Origin: Ardenticatenaceae bacterium
GTDB lineage: Bacteria > Chloroflexota > Anaerolineae > Promineifilales > Promineifilaceae
Length of the DNA stretch: 64,000 nt
Direction of reading: 5' to 3'
NCBI GenBank assembly: GCA_020634435.1
Contig: JACKBS010000013.1
Coordinates: 62,001 to 126,000 of the forward strand
Translations under genes and position numbers: made by a program
In this document: positions 45,355 through 54,250 of the stretch, one piece after another
Layout of the letters: every line of letters starts with the position of its first letter
Numbering within the stretch: the first letter of the stretch is position 1
Notes under the pieces: generated by a model
Told to the model about the DNA's origin: nothing
What the model saw: only the letters and a program-made list of their open reading frames with translations
The model's database searches: none

Positions 45355-48158
45355 GGCAAGGTTAGCTCCGTCAGGATGAGTTGGTTGTCGGGTTGAGGCT
45401 GGTTGTTCATGGTAACCGACGGCCGTACAAACGTATCTGGTTCAAACAACCCCACGCGCAGAAAATATGGCCCCGGTGGCAAATCTGGAGGCAGGGCCAG
45501 TTGGTGCACATCTGTGATCACTTCATTGGCCCGCCAGCCGATGGTGGGGCGCAGGCCGCCAGCCGGAAAAAAGTCTTGCTGGGCCACAATGTCGCCTGCG
45601 CTATTTACCAGGTGCACAAACACAAACCAGTTATTTTCCGGTACGGATTCGGCACGCCAATATAAAGTTAGTTCGAGATGCTCTGAATCAACTGCCAAAT
45701 CGTAGCTGTGCAGTTGGATATGGCTGCCGAATTGGGCCGCTATCGGCGTGGTGTCTGCGGGTACGGCCGTTTCCAGCGGCCAGGGCGTTACTTCAACCTC
45801 ACTAACCACAACGGTTTCACGAGCAAACGGCCACCAGAACGGCCGTCCAGCCACTGCATCGTCGCCTTGCCACAGCTGCATTTCCAACCGATAGGTGCCT
45901 GGCTCAGTTTCTGGTGGGAAGTAGAGACCGTTGGGTTCGCGCAGCCGCTGTTCTGGCAGCCACACCGAGAGCCAGTTTGCACCTGGTATTCCTTCCTGGC
46001 GGCGCAAAACGGTGCCATCTGTAGCAACGATCAAAAGCTCGTAGTGCAGGTTGGTGATCGGCGCGGCATTGTCCATTTCCCAGAAAAGGGTAAATGGTAG
46101 ATTGTTGCCGGGGCGAACGGCCGTATCTGCCAGGGTAACATCACGCAGGATCACACCGTTGGTAAAGCTGGCCGCTGCTGGCTGGCGTGGCCAATCGGCC
46201 AGGGTGTTGGTGTCTGGCGCGATGGCAATCTCGCCAATAACCTGCGGATCACCCAGCACTTGAGGCACATCGCTGAGGAGCAGCGGCTGGACGAGGATGG
46301 TGTAGCTGCCGGGTGGCGTGCCGTTGGGCAGGGGAAGGGCATAACTGCGCCGGTTTATCGCCTCTGTTTGCCAGGATTGTGCGGAATTTACGGCCGTTTC
46401 TACCATTTGCCAGCCGAGATGGCCGTCTGGCCCTTGCAGCTGAAAGCGCAACCCATCTAGCTGTGTTGGGGCATCGCCCTGCCAGTACAAATCCAGCCAG
46501 ATGGCGGGTGGCACGACAGGCTCAGCTACTTGCAGTGCTGCCCCAACCAGTTCGGGATAATCGGGCCATTGTAGGTTGAGGAGACGGCCGTTTTCTGGCA
46601 AAGCGAGTAACTCTTTGGGACCCGTGTCGTAGCCGCGTACGCGCACTTCCACCGTTTGCGACTCAAAATAGGTGCTTTCTATCAGCATTAAATTGTCATC
46701 CAGCCATTGCTGCACTACGCCGTTGGCGTCACGACCGTCGGCGGGTGGATCGGTGACCAGCCAGATGCGGTCGTAGGTTTGGGCCAGGGCGGCCAACTGC
46801 GGCGGGCTTGTGTCCGCCCGATAAGGGTAAACCGGCGAAGCAGTCACGGCGACGTCGGCACGCTGTTGGTAATGATCGTGCAGGGGCAGCAGGATGGCGT
46901 TGTTGTAAAGAAAGACATCATTGTCGCCAGCCCGCGCTTCGACATACTCGATCAGGCGGCGAAAATCGTCTTTGCCAAAACGGCCGTGGTAATAATTGTC
47001 CAGCGCCAGCACCGACCCAACGGCCGTTACTGCCACACCAAGCGCCAGCCCGATACCACAAACCGGACGCAAGCGACTTTTTCCCCGGTATGCTCCCTGT
47101 GCCAATGTAACGATGCCGTAGCCCAGCAGCAGCAAAAAGGCCGGGCTGCCCAGCATGATATGGCGCACGCCCTGATACATGGGCTTGATAAGCGATCCAG
47201 CCATCAGCCCCAGCACAATTGCCAGCAGCCAGACGAGGAGAAACGGCCGTTTCCATTCCCCTCTAGCTCCCCAAAGCCCAACCAGCAGCAGTAAAAAGGC
47301 GCCACTGTTTAGCAAAATAATGCCAGTGGATTCAAAATTAACGCTGCGCCCCAAAGCAAAAAAGCGCACCACGTCTTGCAGCATGATCCAGGGCGACACG
47401 TGATAAAAGTTGGCTTCGTAGCCGTGGAAAAAGCGCGGCACCGTGTAGGGGATAAGAGGCGCTGCAATTAGTAGGGCTAGTATGGCCGTTCCGCCCAACA
47501 ATCGCCTATACCCCTGCCGCCACAAAATTAGCACCCAAAAAAGCGCTTGAGCCGCGATGAGAAACGCAGCGGTATAGTGCGTGTAAAACGCCAGTCCAGC
47601 CAATAAGATGTACAGAAACAGCTGCCGCACCAATTTTTGAGCAGCGGGTTCGGCGATAGCGCGCCACAAGATATAGGAAGCGGCCGTTACCAGCAGCACG
47701 GCCAGCGTGTACATACGAGCCTCGTTGGCATACCAGATTTGCAGTGGATTTACGGCCGTAAGCGCTGCCACCACCAGACCCAACTGCCAATCCTTCATCC
47801 GCTGGGCGAGTGCCGCCAGCAGTGGTACCAGCAACACGCCCGCCAGCAGTGCTGGATAGCGGTAAGCAAAATCGGTTTCGCCCCAAATCTGCCGCGTAAA
47901 ATGAACAATCAAAAAGAAAAGCGGCGGGTGCGTGTCGTTAGTTATGCCATCTTGAATAATAACGTGGTTGCTCAAAATCTCGGGCACGGTGTAGCTGGCA
48001 CGTAGGGGTGTTAGCCCTTCATCTGTCCAAAAGCTAAACAGCTCAGCGTTGTGCAACCGCAGGCCAAAAGCCAGCAGGATGAGCAGCAGCAACCCCCAGC
48101 GATAGGTGCGGTGGGCAGGAACAGACGGCCGTTTCCCCTCATTGTTGCGTCGAGACAT
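45351..48158 (-). CDS. GT39/PMT-like membrane glycosyltransferase with beta-module tail
   Basis: A 935-residue protein. The N-terminal half resembles PMT_2/ArnT glycosyltransferases: the first loop carries LFSFWTDEGLTPLRAS with the catalytic-type DE pair, then NDTHPPLFFLIVHF and IWYANEARMYTLAVLL, then about nine helices. The C-terminal about 420 residues contain three beta-sandwich modules of the type seen in the two neighbouring proteins (LELTLYWRAESVPENNWFVF, TIGWRANEVITDVHQL). It probably transfers sugar from a polyprenyl-phosphate donor outside the membrane (family inference). Start ATG at 48158, divergent from the ATP synthase genes. Confidence 0.82.
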   Translation of the reverse strand: MSRRNNEGKRPSVPAHRTYRWGLLLLILLAFGLRLHNAELFSFWTDEGLTPLRASYTVPEILSNHVIIQDGITNDTHPPLFFLIVHFTRQIWGETDFAYRYPALLAGVLLVPLLAALAQRMKDWQLGLVVAALTAVNPLQIWYANEARMYTLAVLLVTAASYILWRAIAEPAAQKLVRQLFLYILLAGLAFYTHYTAAFLIAAQALFWVLILWRQGYRRLLGGTAILALLIAAPLIPYTVPRFFHGYEANFYHVSPWIMLQDVVRFFALGRSVNFESTGIILLNSGAFLLLLVGLWGARGEWKRPFLLVWLLAIVLGLMAGSLIKPMYQGVRHIMLGSPAFLLLLGYGIVTLAQGAYRGKSRLRPVCGIGLALGVAVTAVGSVLALDNYYHGRFGKDDFRRLIEYVEARAGDNDVFLYNNAILLPLHDHYQQRADVAVTASPVYPYRADTSPPQLAALAQTYDRIWLVTDPPADGRDANGVVQQWLDDNLMLIESTYFESQTVEVRVRGYDTGPKELLALPENGRLLNLQWPDYPELVGAALQVAEPVVPPAIWLDLYWQGDAPTQLDGLRFQLQGPDGHLGWQMVETAVNSAQSWQTEAINRRSYALPLPNGTPPGSYTILVQPLLLSDVPQVLGDPQVIGEIAIAPDTNTLADWPRQPAAASFTNGVILRDVTLADTAVRPGNNLPFTLFWEMDNAAPITNLHYELLIVATDGTVLRRQEGIPGANWLSVWLPEQRLREPNGLYFPPETEPGTYRLEMQLWQGDDAVAGRPFWWPFARETVVVSEVEVTPWPLETAVPADTTPIAAQFGSHIQLHSYDLAVDSEHLELTLYWRAESVPENNWFVFVHLVNSAGDIVAQQDFFPAGGLRPTIGWRANEVITDVHQLALPPDLPPGPYFLRVGLFEPDTFVRPSVTMNNQPQPDNQLILTELTLP

Positions 48159-48583
48159 AGCGCAAGTTTATCCACACCTCAGCTGATCTGCACGTTGACG
48201 GCGCTGCCGGATTGTGATAAAAAACACAAACGCACGATTCACTCGAACAAAATCCAATAACAAACGGCCGTTCCCGATTGTGAATCGTTGGACAAATGGC
48301 CGTAGGTAAGGTATATTTTCGGCGCATTCCAGGGTAACTGGCAGGTGTTGCCTGCCCCCAGTGGCAATGTCCCTCGCTGTTGTGGTACGGAAGGCCACAC
48401 GGTAAGACAAAAATCTTTCGATTAACAAGAAATAAAAAATCTTCAGCATCGGTGTGTACGGCCTGCATAATTTTGTAGCATTGTGCAATGAGCGAAGGCA
48501 AAATCAGGGTTTCAAGGTTTTACCCAAACGCTCACGGTACAATGCCATTGTACACATCATGGACTCTTATAGGAGGTTGGTGG
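48159..48583. other. 425-bp spacer between divergent genes
   Basis: No convincing gene is visible; short frames here lack ribosome-binding sites. It contains one ACGGCCGT, a GGCAGG-TGTTG-CCTGCC hairpin near 48338-48354, and TACAAT at 48538-48543 that could be a -10 box for the ATP synthase genes, although no good -35 is at the right distance. A strong AGGAGG (48571-48576) precedes atpA. Confidence 0.5.
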
Positions 48584-50248
48584 ATGGCAACCCTTGCCCC
48601 AGATTTTAAGAACATCACAGAATCACTCTTACAGCAAATTCAGGACTTCGACCATAAAGTTGAGGCGCGCAGTGTTGGAACGGTAACGGCCGTTTACGAT
48701 GGTGTGGCTCTGGTCGATGGTCTGGCTGACGTAAAAGCCAGCGAATTGGTAGAGTTTAGCAACGGCATCGCCGGCCTGGCATTGGACCTTCAGGACAAGC
48801 TGGTCGGTATCGTGGTGATGGGTGACTACGCCGAAATCGAAGTCGGTGATGAAGTGCGCGCTACCGGGCGTATCGCTTCTATCCCCGTTGGCGATGCCCT
48901 GATTGGTCGCGTGGTTGACCCACTTGGTAACCCTGTTGATGGCAAAGGGCCACTCAACACCAGCAAAATCCGTCCCATCCAGCGGACAGCCCCTGGCGTA
49001 ATCGAGCGTAAAGGTGTGGATACTCCCGTTCAAACCGGTATTATCGCCATCGACGCCATGTTCCCCATCGGGCGTGGCCAGCGTGAGCTCATCATTGGTG
49101 ACCGCCAAACCGGTAAAACCGCCATCTGCCTGGACACCATCATCAACCAGAAGGGCGGCGATATGGTCTGTATTTACGTCGCCATTGGCCAGCGCGTTGG
49201 TCAGGTAGCTCAGGTGGTGGATACGCTGGAACGTTACGGCGCGATGGAATACACCACCGTTGTGGTGGCTGGCGCTTCTGACCCGGCCCCGCTGCAATAT
49301 TTTGCGCCTTACACCGGTTGTACCATCGGCGAAGAGTTCATGGACAATGGTAAAGATGCGCTGGTTATTTACGATGACCTTTCCAAACATGCCTGGGCGT
49401 ACCGCCAGATGTCTCTGATTCTGCGCCGCCCACCTGGCCGTGAAGCGTATCCTGGCGATATTTTCTCGTTGCACAGCACCTTGCTGGAACGCGCTGTTCG
49501 TCTGCGTGATGAATGGATCATCGTGGAAAAAGGCATCGAAGTCACCGCCGAAACCCAAGGTGTGAATGGCGAAGTGTACTTTGGCAACCTGGAAGAAGAA
49601 CATTACGAAAAAGCGCTCAAGGAATTGGGCGAGGACAAATACGAAGTGGCCAAACGGCCCGGCACGGGTGGTTCTCTCACCGCTCTGCCCATCATCGAGA
49701 CGCTGCTCGGTGACGTATCTGCATATATCCCCACCAACGTTATTTCCATCACCGACGGCCAGATCTTCTTGGAAACCGACCTGTTTAATGCCGGTCAACG
49801 TCCAGCTATCAACACTGGCCTTTCGGTTTCCCGCGTAGGTAGCGCCGCTCAGAAGCGTGCCATGAGTAAGGTGTCTGGCGGTTTGAAGTCTGACCTCTCG
49901 CAGTACCGCGAATTGGCCGCTTTCGCCCAGTTTGGTTCTGATTTGGATGCCGCAACGCAGCGTCAGCTGGCGCGTGGTGAACGTCTGATGGAGCTTTTGA
50001 AGCAGCCACAGTACAGCCCTTGGCCTTTAGAGCACCAGGTTATGCTCATTTATGCTGGTGCGCGCGGTTATTTGGATAAGGTGCCGGTGCGCGAGATTTC
50101 TCGTTGGGAACGTGAATTTGTGCGTTACATCGACACCGCTCGCCCCGAAGTGGAAGCCCCTCTGAAGACCGGCCAGTGGAATGATTCCATCGAAGCGAAT
50201 TTGCGCCAGGCGATTGAGGACTTTAACGCGAACTGGACAAATTCATAA
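48584..50248 (+). CDS. atpA: F1 ATP synthase subunit alpha
   Basis: The ATG at 48584 follows AGGAGGTTGG. The 554-residue protein has the beta-barrel N-terminus, Walker A GDRQTGKT (172-179) and ALVIYDDLSKHAWAYR. The C-terminal signature includes ISVSRVG-like LSVSRVGSAAQKRAMSK and the Arg-finger region. It forms the non-catalytic part of the alpha3-beta3 hexamer. Compared with Escherichia coli there is an extra segment of about 37 residues (within about 305-360, acidic, EEEHYEKALKELGEDKYE) between SLLERA and GSLTALPIIET. It is the first gene of the cluster; the Fo genes and delta are not upstream. Confidence 0.96.
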   Translation: MATLAPDFKNITESLLQQIQDFDHKVEARSVGTVTAVYDGVALVDGLADVKASELVEFSNGIAGLALDLQDKLVGIVVMGDYAEIEVGDEVRATGRIASIPVGDALIGRVVDPLGNPVDGKGPLNTSKIRPIQRTAPGVIERKGVDTPVQTGIIAIDAMFPIGRGQRELIIGDRQTGKTAICLDTIINQKGGDMVCIYVAIGQRVGQVAQVVDTLERYGAMEYTTVVVAGASDPAPLQYFAPYTGCTIGEEFMDNGKDALVIYDDLSKHAWAYRQMSLILRRPPGREAYPGDIFSLHSTLLERAVRLRDEWIIVEKGIEVTAETQGVNGEVYFGNLEEEHYEKALKELGEDKYEVAKRPGTGGSLTALPIIETLLGDVSAYIPTNVISITDGQIFLETDLFNAGQRPAINTGLSVSRVGSAAQKRAMSKVSGGLKSDLSQYRELAAFAQFGSDLDAATQRQLARGERLMELLKQPQYSPWPLEHQVMLIYAGARGYLDKVPVREISRWEREFVRYIDTARPEVEAPLKTGQWNDSIEANLRQAIEDFNANWTNS

Positions 50249-50261
50249 GTAGGAGAGATTT

Positions 50262-51170
50262 GTGGCTACCGAACGCGAGTTAAGCAAGCGTATTAAAAGT
50301 ATCAAGAATATCTCTCAGGTAACGAGTGCGTTAGCGGCCGTTTCTGCCTCCAAAGCCAACAAGGCTCAGCGGCAGGTGGAAGCGACGCGGGAATATGCCG
50401 GTAAAGCGTTTGAAATTTTGAACAATCTGGCTTCTCAGCCAGGCGTGGGCCAAAATGGCCATCCGTTGTTGACGGCCCGTGCTGAGATCAAGAAGATTTC
50501 CCTGATTTTGATGACCGGGAATCGTGGCTTGGCTGGTGCGTATAACAGCAACATGGTGGGCTACGCGGAGCGCTTTTTGCGTGCCTGGGATGTGCCAGCG
50601 GAGATTATTGCTGTGGGTCGCAAAGGACGCGACTTGATGATTCGTCGCGGTTACAACGTGGTGGCTTCATTTGACAGCATCCCCGATGCTCCCTCAATTT
50701 TAGACGTAACGCCGATTTCGCAGCTGGTGACGGATGACTTTTTGAGTGGCAAGGTAGACCTGGTGTTTGTGGCCTATACCGATTTCATTAATTTGATCGC
50801 GAGACGGCCGTCTATCAAACAACTGCTTCCCCTTAAGCCAACCGACTTCAGCGACATGGCCGTGGCCGAATACGTGTCCAACGTGGACCTCACCGGCGTG
50901 TCGGACCGCATTTATGAATATGAACCCGGCCCCGAAGCCCTGCTCAACACGGTTGTGCCCCGGTTTACCGACTTGCAAGTGTACCAATCCGTGTTGGAAT
51001 CGCAGGCCAGCGAGCACAGCGCCCGGTACGTGGCTATGAACAACGCTACAGACAACGCGGGTGAATTGGTGGAGATATTGACGCTAGAGCGCAACAAAGC
51101 GCGGCAAAGCAGTATTACCAGCGAGATTTTGGATATCGTGGGTGGTGCCGAGGCATTGGCCCAAGGATAA
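50262..51170 (+). CDS. atpG: F1 ATP synthase subunit gamma
   Basis: GTG start at 50262 with GGAGAG upstream. The 302-residue protein shows the conserved N-terminal coiled-coil helix (ELSKRIKSIKNISQVTSAL), the GNRGLAGAYNSN motif of the Rossmann-like part and the C-terminal helix (ATDNAGELVEILTLERNKAR...ITSEILDIVGGAEAL). It is the central rotor shaft. It lies 13 bases after atpA and 13 before atpD, in one operon. Confidence 0.95.
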   Translation: MATERELSKRIKSIKNISQVTSALAAVSASKANKAQRQVEATREYAGKAFEILNNLASQPGVGQNGHPLLTARAEIKKISLILMTGNRGLAGAYNSNMVGYAERFLRAWDVPAEIIAVGRKGRDLMIRRGYNVVASFDSIPDAPSILDVTPISQLVTDDFLSGKVDLVFVAYTDFINLIARRPSIKQLLPLKPTDFSDMAVAEYVSNVDLTGVSDRIYEYEPGPEALLNTVVPRFTDLQVYQSVLESQASEHSARYVAMNNATDNAGELVEILTLERNKARQSSITSEILDIVGGAEALAQG

Positions 51171-51183
51171 TTTGGAGGATTAC

Positions 51184-52578
51184 ATGGCTACAGGCAAGAT
51201 TTCTGCAATTCGCGGTGTGGTGGTAGACGTTGAATTTGCAGAGGAAGAAATTCCAGAAATTTATGAAGCGTTAAATGTGGCAACCGACAGCGGTAACTTG
51301 GTGCTGGAAGTTCAACAGCACATTGGCGGCGGTATGGTTCGTACCGTAGCCATGGGTTCTACCGATGGTTTGCCGCGTGGTTTGCCCGTGGAAACCACAG
51401 GTGCTCCAATTCGGGTACCGGTAGGGCCGGTGACACTCGGCCGTATTTTTGATGTGGTAGGGAACGCCATTGACGGCCATCCCACACCGAAGTCAGATGT
51501 TTATTATCCCATTCACCGCGATGCGCCAGATTTTCAGGATCAAAGCACCGTGGTGGAAACCTTTGAGACGGGTATGAAGGTTATTGACCTGATCGCGCCG
51601 TTTATCAAGGGTGGTAAGACGGGTATCTACGGCGGGGCTGGCACGGGCAAAACCGTGACCATCGCTGAATTGATTCGTTCTGTGGCGCGTGAGCACGAAG
51701 GTGTATCCGTATTTGCAGGCGTGGGTGAACGGACCCGTGAAGGCACCGACCTGTACTACGAAATGCAGGAGTACGGCGTGCAGGATTCTGTGGCTATGGT
51801 TTTTGGCCAGATGAACGAAACCCCTGGCGTACGTCTGCGTGTGGCGCTGACCGGTCTGGCGATGGCCGAATACTTCCGCGATGAAGGGCGTGACGTGCTT
51901 CTCTTCATTGACAACATTTACCGCTACGTGTTGGCGGGTTCTGAGATGTCCGCACTGCTCGGCCGTATGCCTAGCGCTGTGGGTTACCAGCCCACCCTGG
52001 CCGCAGAAATGGGTGCATTGCAAGAACGCATCACCTCTACCAAGAAAGGTTCCATTACCTCTCTTCAGGCCATCTACGTACCTGCCGACGACTACTCCGA
52101 CCCGGCGCCTGTCGTGACCTTTGCCCACATTGACGCCAGCCTCACGCTGGATCGCGGTGTGTTTGCCAAGGGTATCTTCCCGGCTGTGGATCCGCTGTCG
52201 TCTTCTAGCCGTGCGTTGCAGCCCGATGTGGTTGGTGAAGAGCATTACCGCACGGCCCGTGAGGTGAAGCAGGTGCTGCAAACCTACAATGACTTGCAGG
52301 ACATTATCGCCATTCTGGGTATTGATGAGTTGAGCGAAGACCAAAAACTGTTGGTAGCCCGCGCCCGTAAGATTGAGCGGTTCTTAGGTCAGCCAATGTT
52401 CGTGGCTGAGAAGTTCCACGGTTTGAATGGACAGTATGTGCCGATTCGCGAGACGGTGCGTGGCTTCCGTGAAATTCTGGACGGCAAGCACGATGACCTG
52501 CCGGAGCAGGCGTTCTACATGGTTGGCACCATTGACCAGGCTGTGGAGAAAGCAGAAAAGCTGCGCGCCGCAGTCTAA
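51184..52578 (+). CDS. atpD: F1 ATP synthase subunit beta
   Basis: The ATG at 51184 has TTGGAGGA upstream. The 464-residue protein carries Walker A GGAGTGKT (150-157), the GERTREG motif with the catalytic Glu, Walker B LLFIDNIYRY, ALLGRMPSAVGYQPTLAAEMG, and DELSED, the characteristic DELSEED-type lever that meets gamma. It is the catalytic subunit. The region around AIYVPADDYSDPAPVVTFAHIDAS is slightly unusual (TFAHIDASLTL where TFAHLDATT is common). Confidence 0.96.
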   Translation: MATGKISAIRGVVVDVEFAEEEIPEIYEALNVATDSGNLVLEVQQHIGGGMVRTVAMGSTDGLPRGLPVETTGAPIRVPVGPVTLGRIFDVVGNAIDGHPTPKSDVYYPIHRDAPDFQDQSTVVETFETGMKVIDLIAPFIKGGKTGIYGGAGTGKTVTIAELIRSVAREHEGVSVFAGVGERTREGTDLYYEMQEYGVQDSVAMVFGQMNETPGVRLRVALTGLAMAEYFRDEGRDVLLFIDNIYRYVLAGSEMSALLGRMPSAVGYQPTLAAEMGALQERITSTKKGSITSLQAIYVPADDYSDPAPVVTFAHIDASLTLDRGVFAKGIFPAVDPLSSSSRALQPDVVGEEHYRTAREVKQVLQTYNDLQDIIAILGIDELSEDQKLLVARARKIERFLGQPMFVAEKFHGLNGQYVPIRETVRGFREILDGKHDDLPEQAFYMVGTIDQAVEKAEKLRAAV

Positions 52579-52612
52579 ACGCTACCATTTGGCAAATAAG
52601 CGAAGAAATTGC

Positions 52613-52661
52613 GTAATCAGTAGCAGGTAGCCAACATTACTGGTTACTGGCTACTGATTAC
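52613..52661. repeat. Palindromic element inside the ATP synthase operon
   Basis: GTAATCAGTAGC (52613-52624) pairs with GCTACTGATTAC (52650-52661); the arms extend imperfectly through AGGTAGCCA and TGGTTACTG. It fills the 109-base gap between atpD and atpC, the only large gap in the operon, and could cause partial termination or set mRNA stability. Confidence 0.78.
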
Positions 52662-52687
52662 TGTTTCAGACGAGCTTAGGTGAATTT

Positions 52688-53155
52688 ATGACTATTCAAT
52701 GTGATATTGTGACGCAGGAACGGTTGGTTTTTAGTCAGCAAGTGGCCTCTGTTTCTTTACCGGGCACGGAAGGGCGGATGGGTATTTTGCCTAACCACTC
52801 GGCGTTGTTGACGACCCTGGCTTTTGGCGACGTTTGGGTCCGTCATCCCAATGGTGAGGAAGAACATTTTGCGATTGGTGGTGGCTACGCCGAAGTGCAG
52901 CCGAACAAGGTGGTTGTGCTGGCAGATTCTGCGGAGCAGGCGGAAGAGATCGATCTGGAACGGGCTGCGCGTGCCCGTGATCGCGCCCTGCAAGCGATGC
53001 AAGAAGGCGTGAAGGAAGATCCGGATCGTTATGCTCAAATTCAGGCTTCCCTAATGCGGGCGCAGATTCGTCTGGATGTTGGGCGGCGACATGTCGGCCA
53101 TCGGCGGCGGGAAATGGCGGCGGGACCCAGTTCACCTCGCCAGGATGAAAGCTAA
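52688..53155 (+). CDS. atpC: F1 ATP synthase subunit epsilon
   Basis: A 155-residue protein with the N-terminal beta sandwich (VTQERLVFSQQVASVSLPGTEGRMGILPNHSALLTTL) and a two-helix C-terminal domain (EIDLERAARARDRALQAMQE...) ending in a basic tail about 15-20 residues longer than usual. It couples F1 to the c-ring and inhibits ATP hydrolysis. The stop is two bases before mreB. Confidence 0.93.
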   Translation: MTIQCDIVTQERLVFSQQVASVSLPGTEGRMGILPNHSALLTTLAFGDVWVRHPNGEEEHFAIGGGYAEVQPNKVVVLADSAEQAEEIDLERAARARDRALQAMQEGVKEDPDRYAQIQASLMRAQIRLDVGRRHVGHRRREMAAGPSSPRQDES

Positions 53156-53157
53156 CT

Positions 53158-54177
53158 GTGGCACTTTTTACGCCGTATGTGGCCATTGATTTGGGCACGG
53201 TGAATGTCCTGGTTCATGATCAGGGGCGGGGCGTGGTGCTCCAAGAACCCTCGGTTGTGGCTATTCGGGAGGACGAAAACAAGACGACGATTGTGGAAGT
53301 GGGGCGCGCGGCCAAGGAGATGTACGGCCGTACCCCTGAATCAATCGAAGTGATACGGCCGTTGCGCGATGGCGTAATTGCTGACTACTTTGTAACCCAG
53401 GGGATGCTGGAATATTTCATTGGCAAGGTGGCGGGGCGGCTGCGCCTGCGCAAACCGGTCGTGATGATTAGTGTGCCTTACGGTGTTACCAGTGTGGAGC
53501 GACGCGCCGTAAAAGAAGCGGCCCTGGCTGCCGGGGCACGCGATCCGGTTCACCTTATTCCTGAGCCATTGGCAGCCGCGATTGGCGCGGGTCTGCCCAT
53601 TGGCACCCCCACCGGCAACATGATCATTGATATGGGCGGCGGTTCGACAGAAGCGGCCGTTGTGTCCATGAACGGCATCGTATGTGCTGAATCAGTACGT
53701 GTGGGTGGGGTTCACCTTGACGAAGCCATCATCAACTACATCCGCAAGAAGTACAACCTGGTGATTGGGGAGCCAACGGCCGAAGCGATTAAAATCAAGA
53801 TTGGATCGGCAGTTGACCTGGATGACCAGCTAGACATGCAGGTTCAAGGGCGTGACCAGGTGGCCGGGCTGCCTAAAACCATCACCATTACCTCCAGCGA
53901 AGTGGTTGAGGCTCTGGCCGAACCATTGGCGGCTGTGGTGAACGTGGTGCGGGCCGTACTGGCCAAAACTCCGCCGGAACTTTCTTCTGACATTATTGAC
54001 CGGGGGATGGCGTTGGCTGGTGGTACGGCGCTGCTGCGCGAAATTGATACGCTGCTTACCCGCGAAACGGGCGTGCCTGCCTACGTAGCCGATAACCCCA
54101 TTGCTTGTACAGCGTTGGGGGCCGGTAAAGCGCTGGCTGAACTGCCGATTTTGCAGCGCAGTATCCCTGATTTGTAG
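53158..54177 (+). CDS. mreB: MreB-like rod-shape-determining actin homologue
   Basis: GTG start at 53158, two bases after atpC. The 339-residue protein has the actin-fold phosphate loops AIDLGTVNVLVHDQGRG and IDMGGGSTEAAVV, the VISVPYGVTSVERRAVKEAA segment, and the adenosine motif MALAGGTALLREIDTLL. It matches MreB length and architecture. It is expected to form membrane-associated filaments that guide cell-wall or envelope growth. Its position at the end of the F1 cluster, followed by a terminator, indicates co-transcription with the ATP synthase genes. Confidence 0.92.
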   Translation: MALFTPYVAIDLGTVNVLVHDQGRGVVLQEPSVVAIREDENKTTIVEVGRAAKEMYGRTPESIEVIRPLRDGVIADYFVTQGMLEYFIGKVAGRLRLRKPVVMISVPYGVTSVERRAVKEAALAAGARDPVHLIPEPLAAAIGAGLPIGTPTGNMIIDMGGGSTEAAVVSMNGIVCAESVRVGGVHLDEAIINYIRKKYNLVIGEPTAEAIKIKIGSAVDLDDQLDMQVQGRDQVAGLPKTITITSSEVVEALAEPLAAVVNVVRAVLAKTPPELSSDIIDRGMALAGGTALLREIDTLLTRETGVPAYVADNPIACTALGAGKALAELPILQRSIPDL

Positions 54178-54199
54178 TTCGAAGCAGATCACTGAAATA

Positions 54200-54230
54200 A
54201 AAAAAGCCCTGGCATTGCTCAGGGCTTTTT
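54200..54230. terminator. Bidirectional intrinsic terminator between mreB and rex
   Basis: AAAAAGCCCTG pairs with CAGGGCTTTTT around an 8-base loop, with A- and T-tracts on both sides, so it can serve both convergent genes. Confidence 0.9.
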
Positions 54231-54250
54231 GATGTCTGAATTTTGGTTCA

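Noticed and set aside
48159..48583. Short minus-strand frames (about 106-120 codons) between the glycosyltransferase and atpA
   Set aside because: They lack ribosome-binding sites and family resemblance, overlap each other and the promoter region, and look like chance frames.
48629..49798. Long open frame opposite atpA (389 codons, minus strand)
   Set aside because: It is the complement of a strongly conserved gene, has no ribosome-binding site and no recognisable domain.
51493..52344. Open frame opposite atpD (283 codons)
   Set aside because: Shadow of the conserved beta subunit with a His-rich, low-information product.
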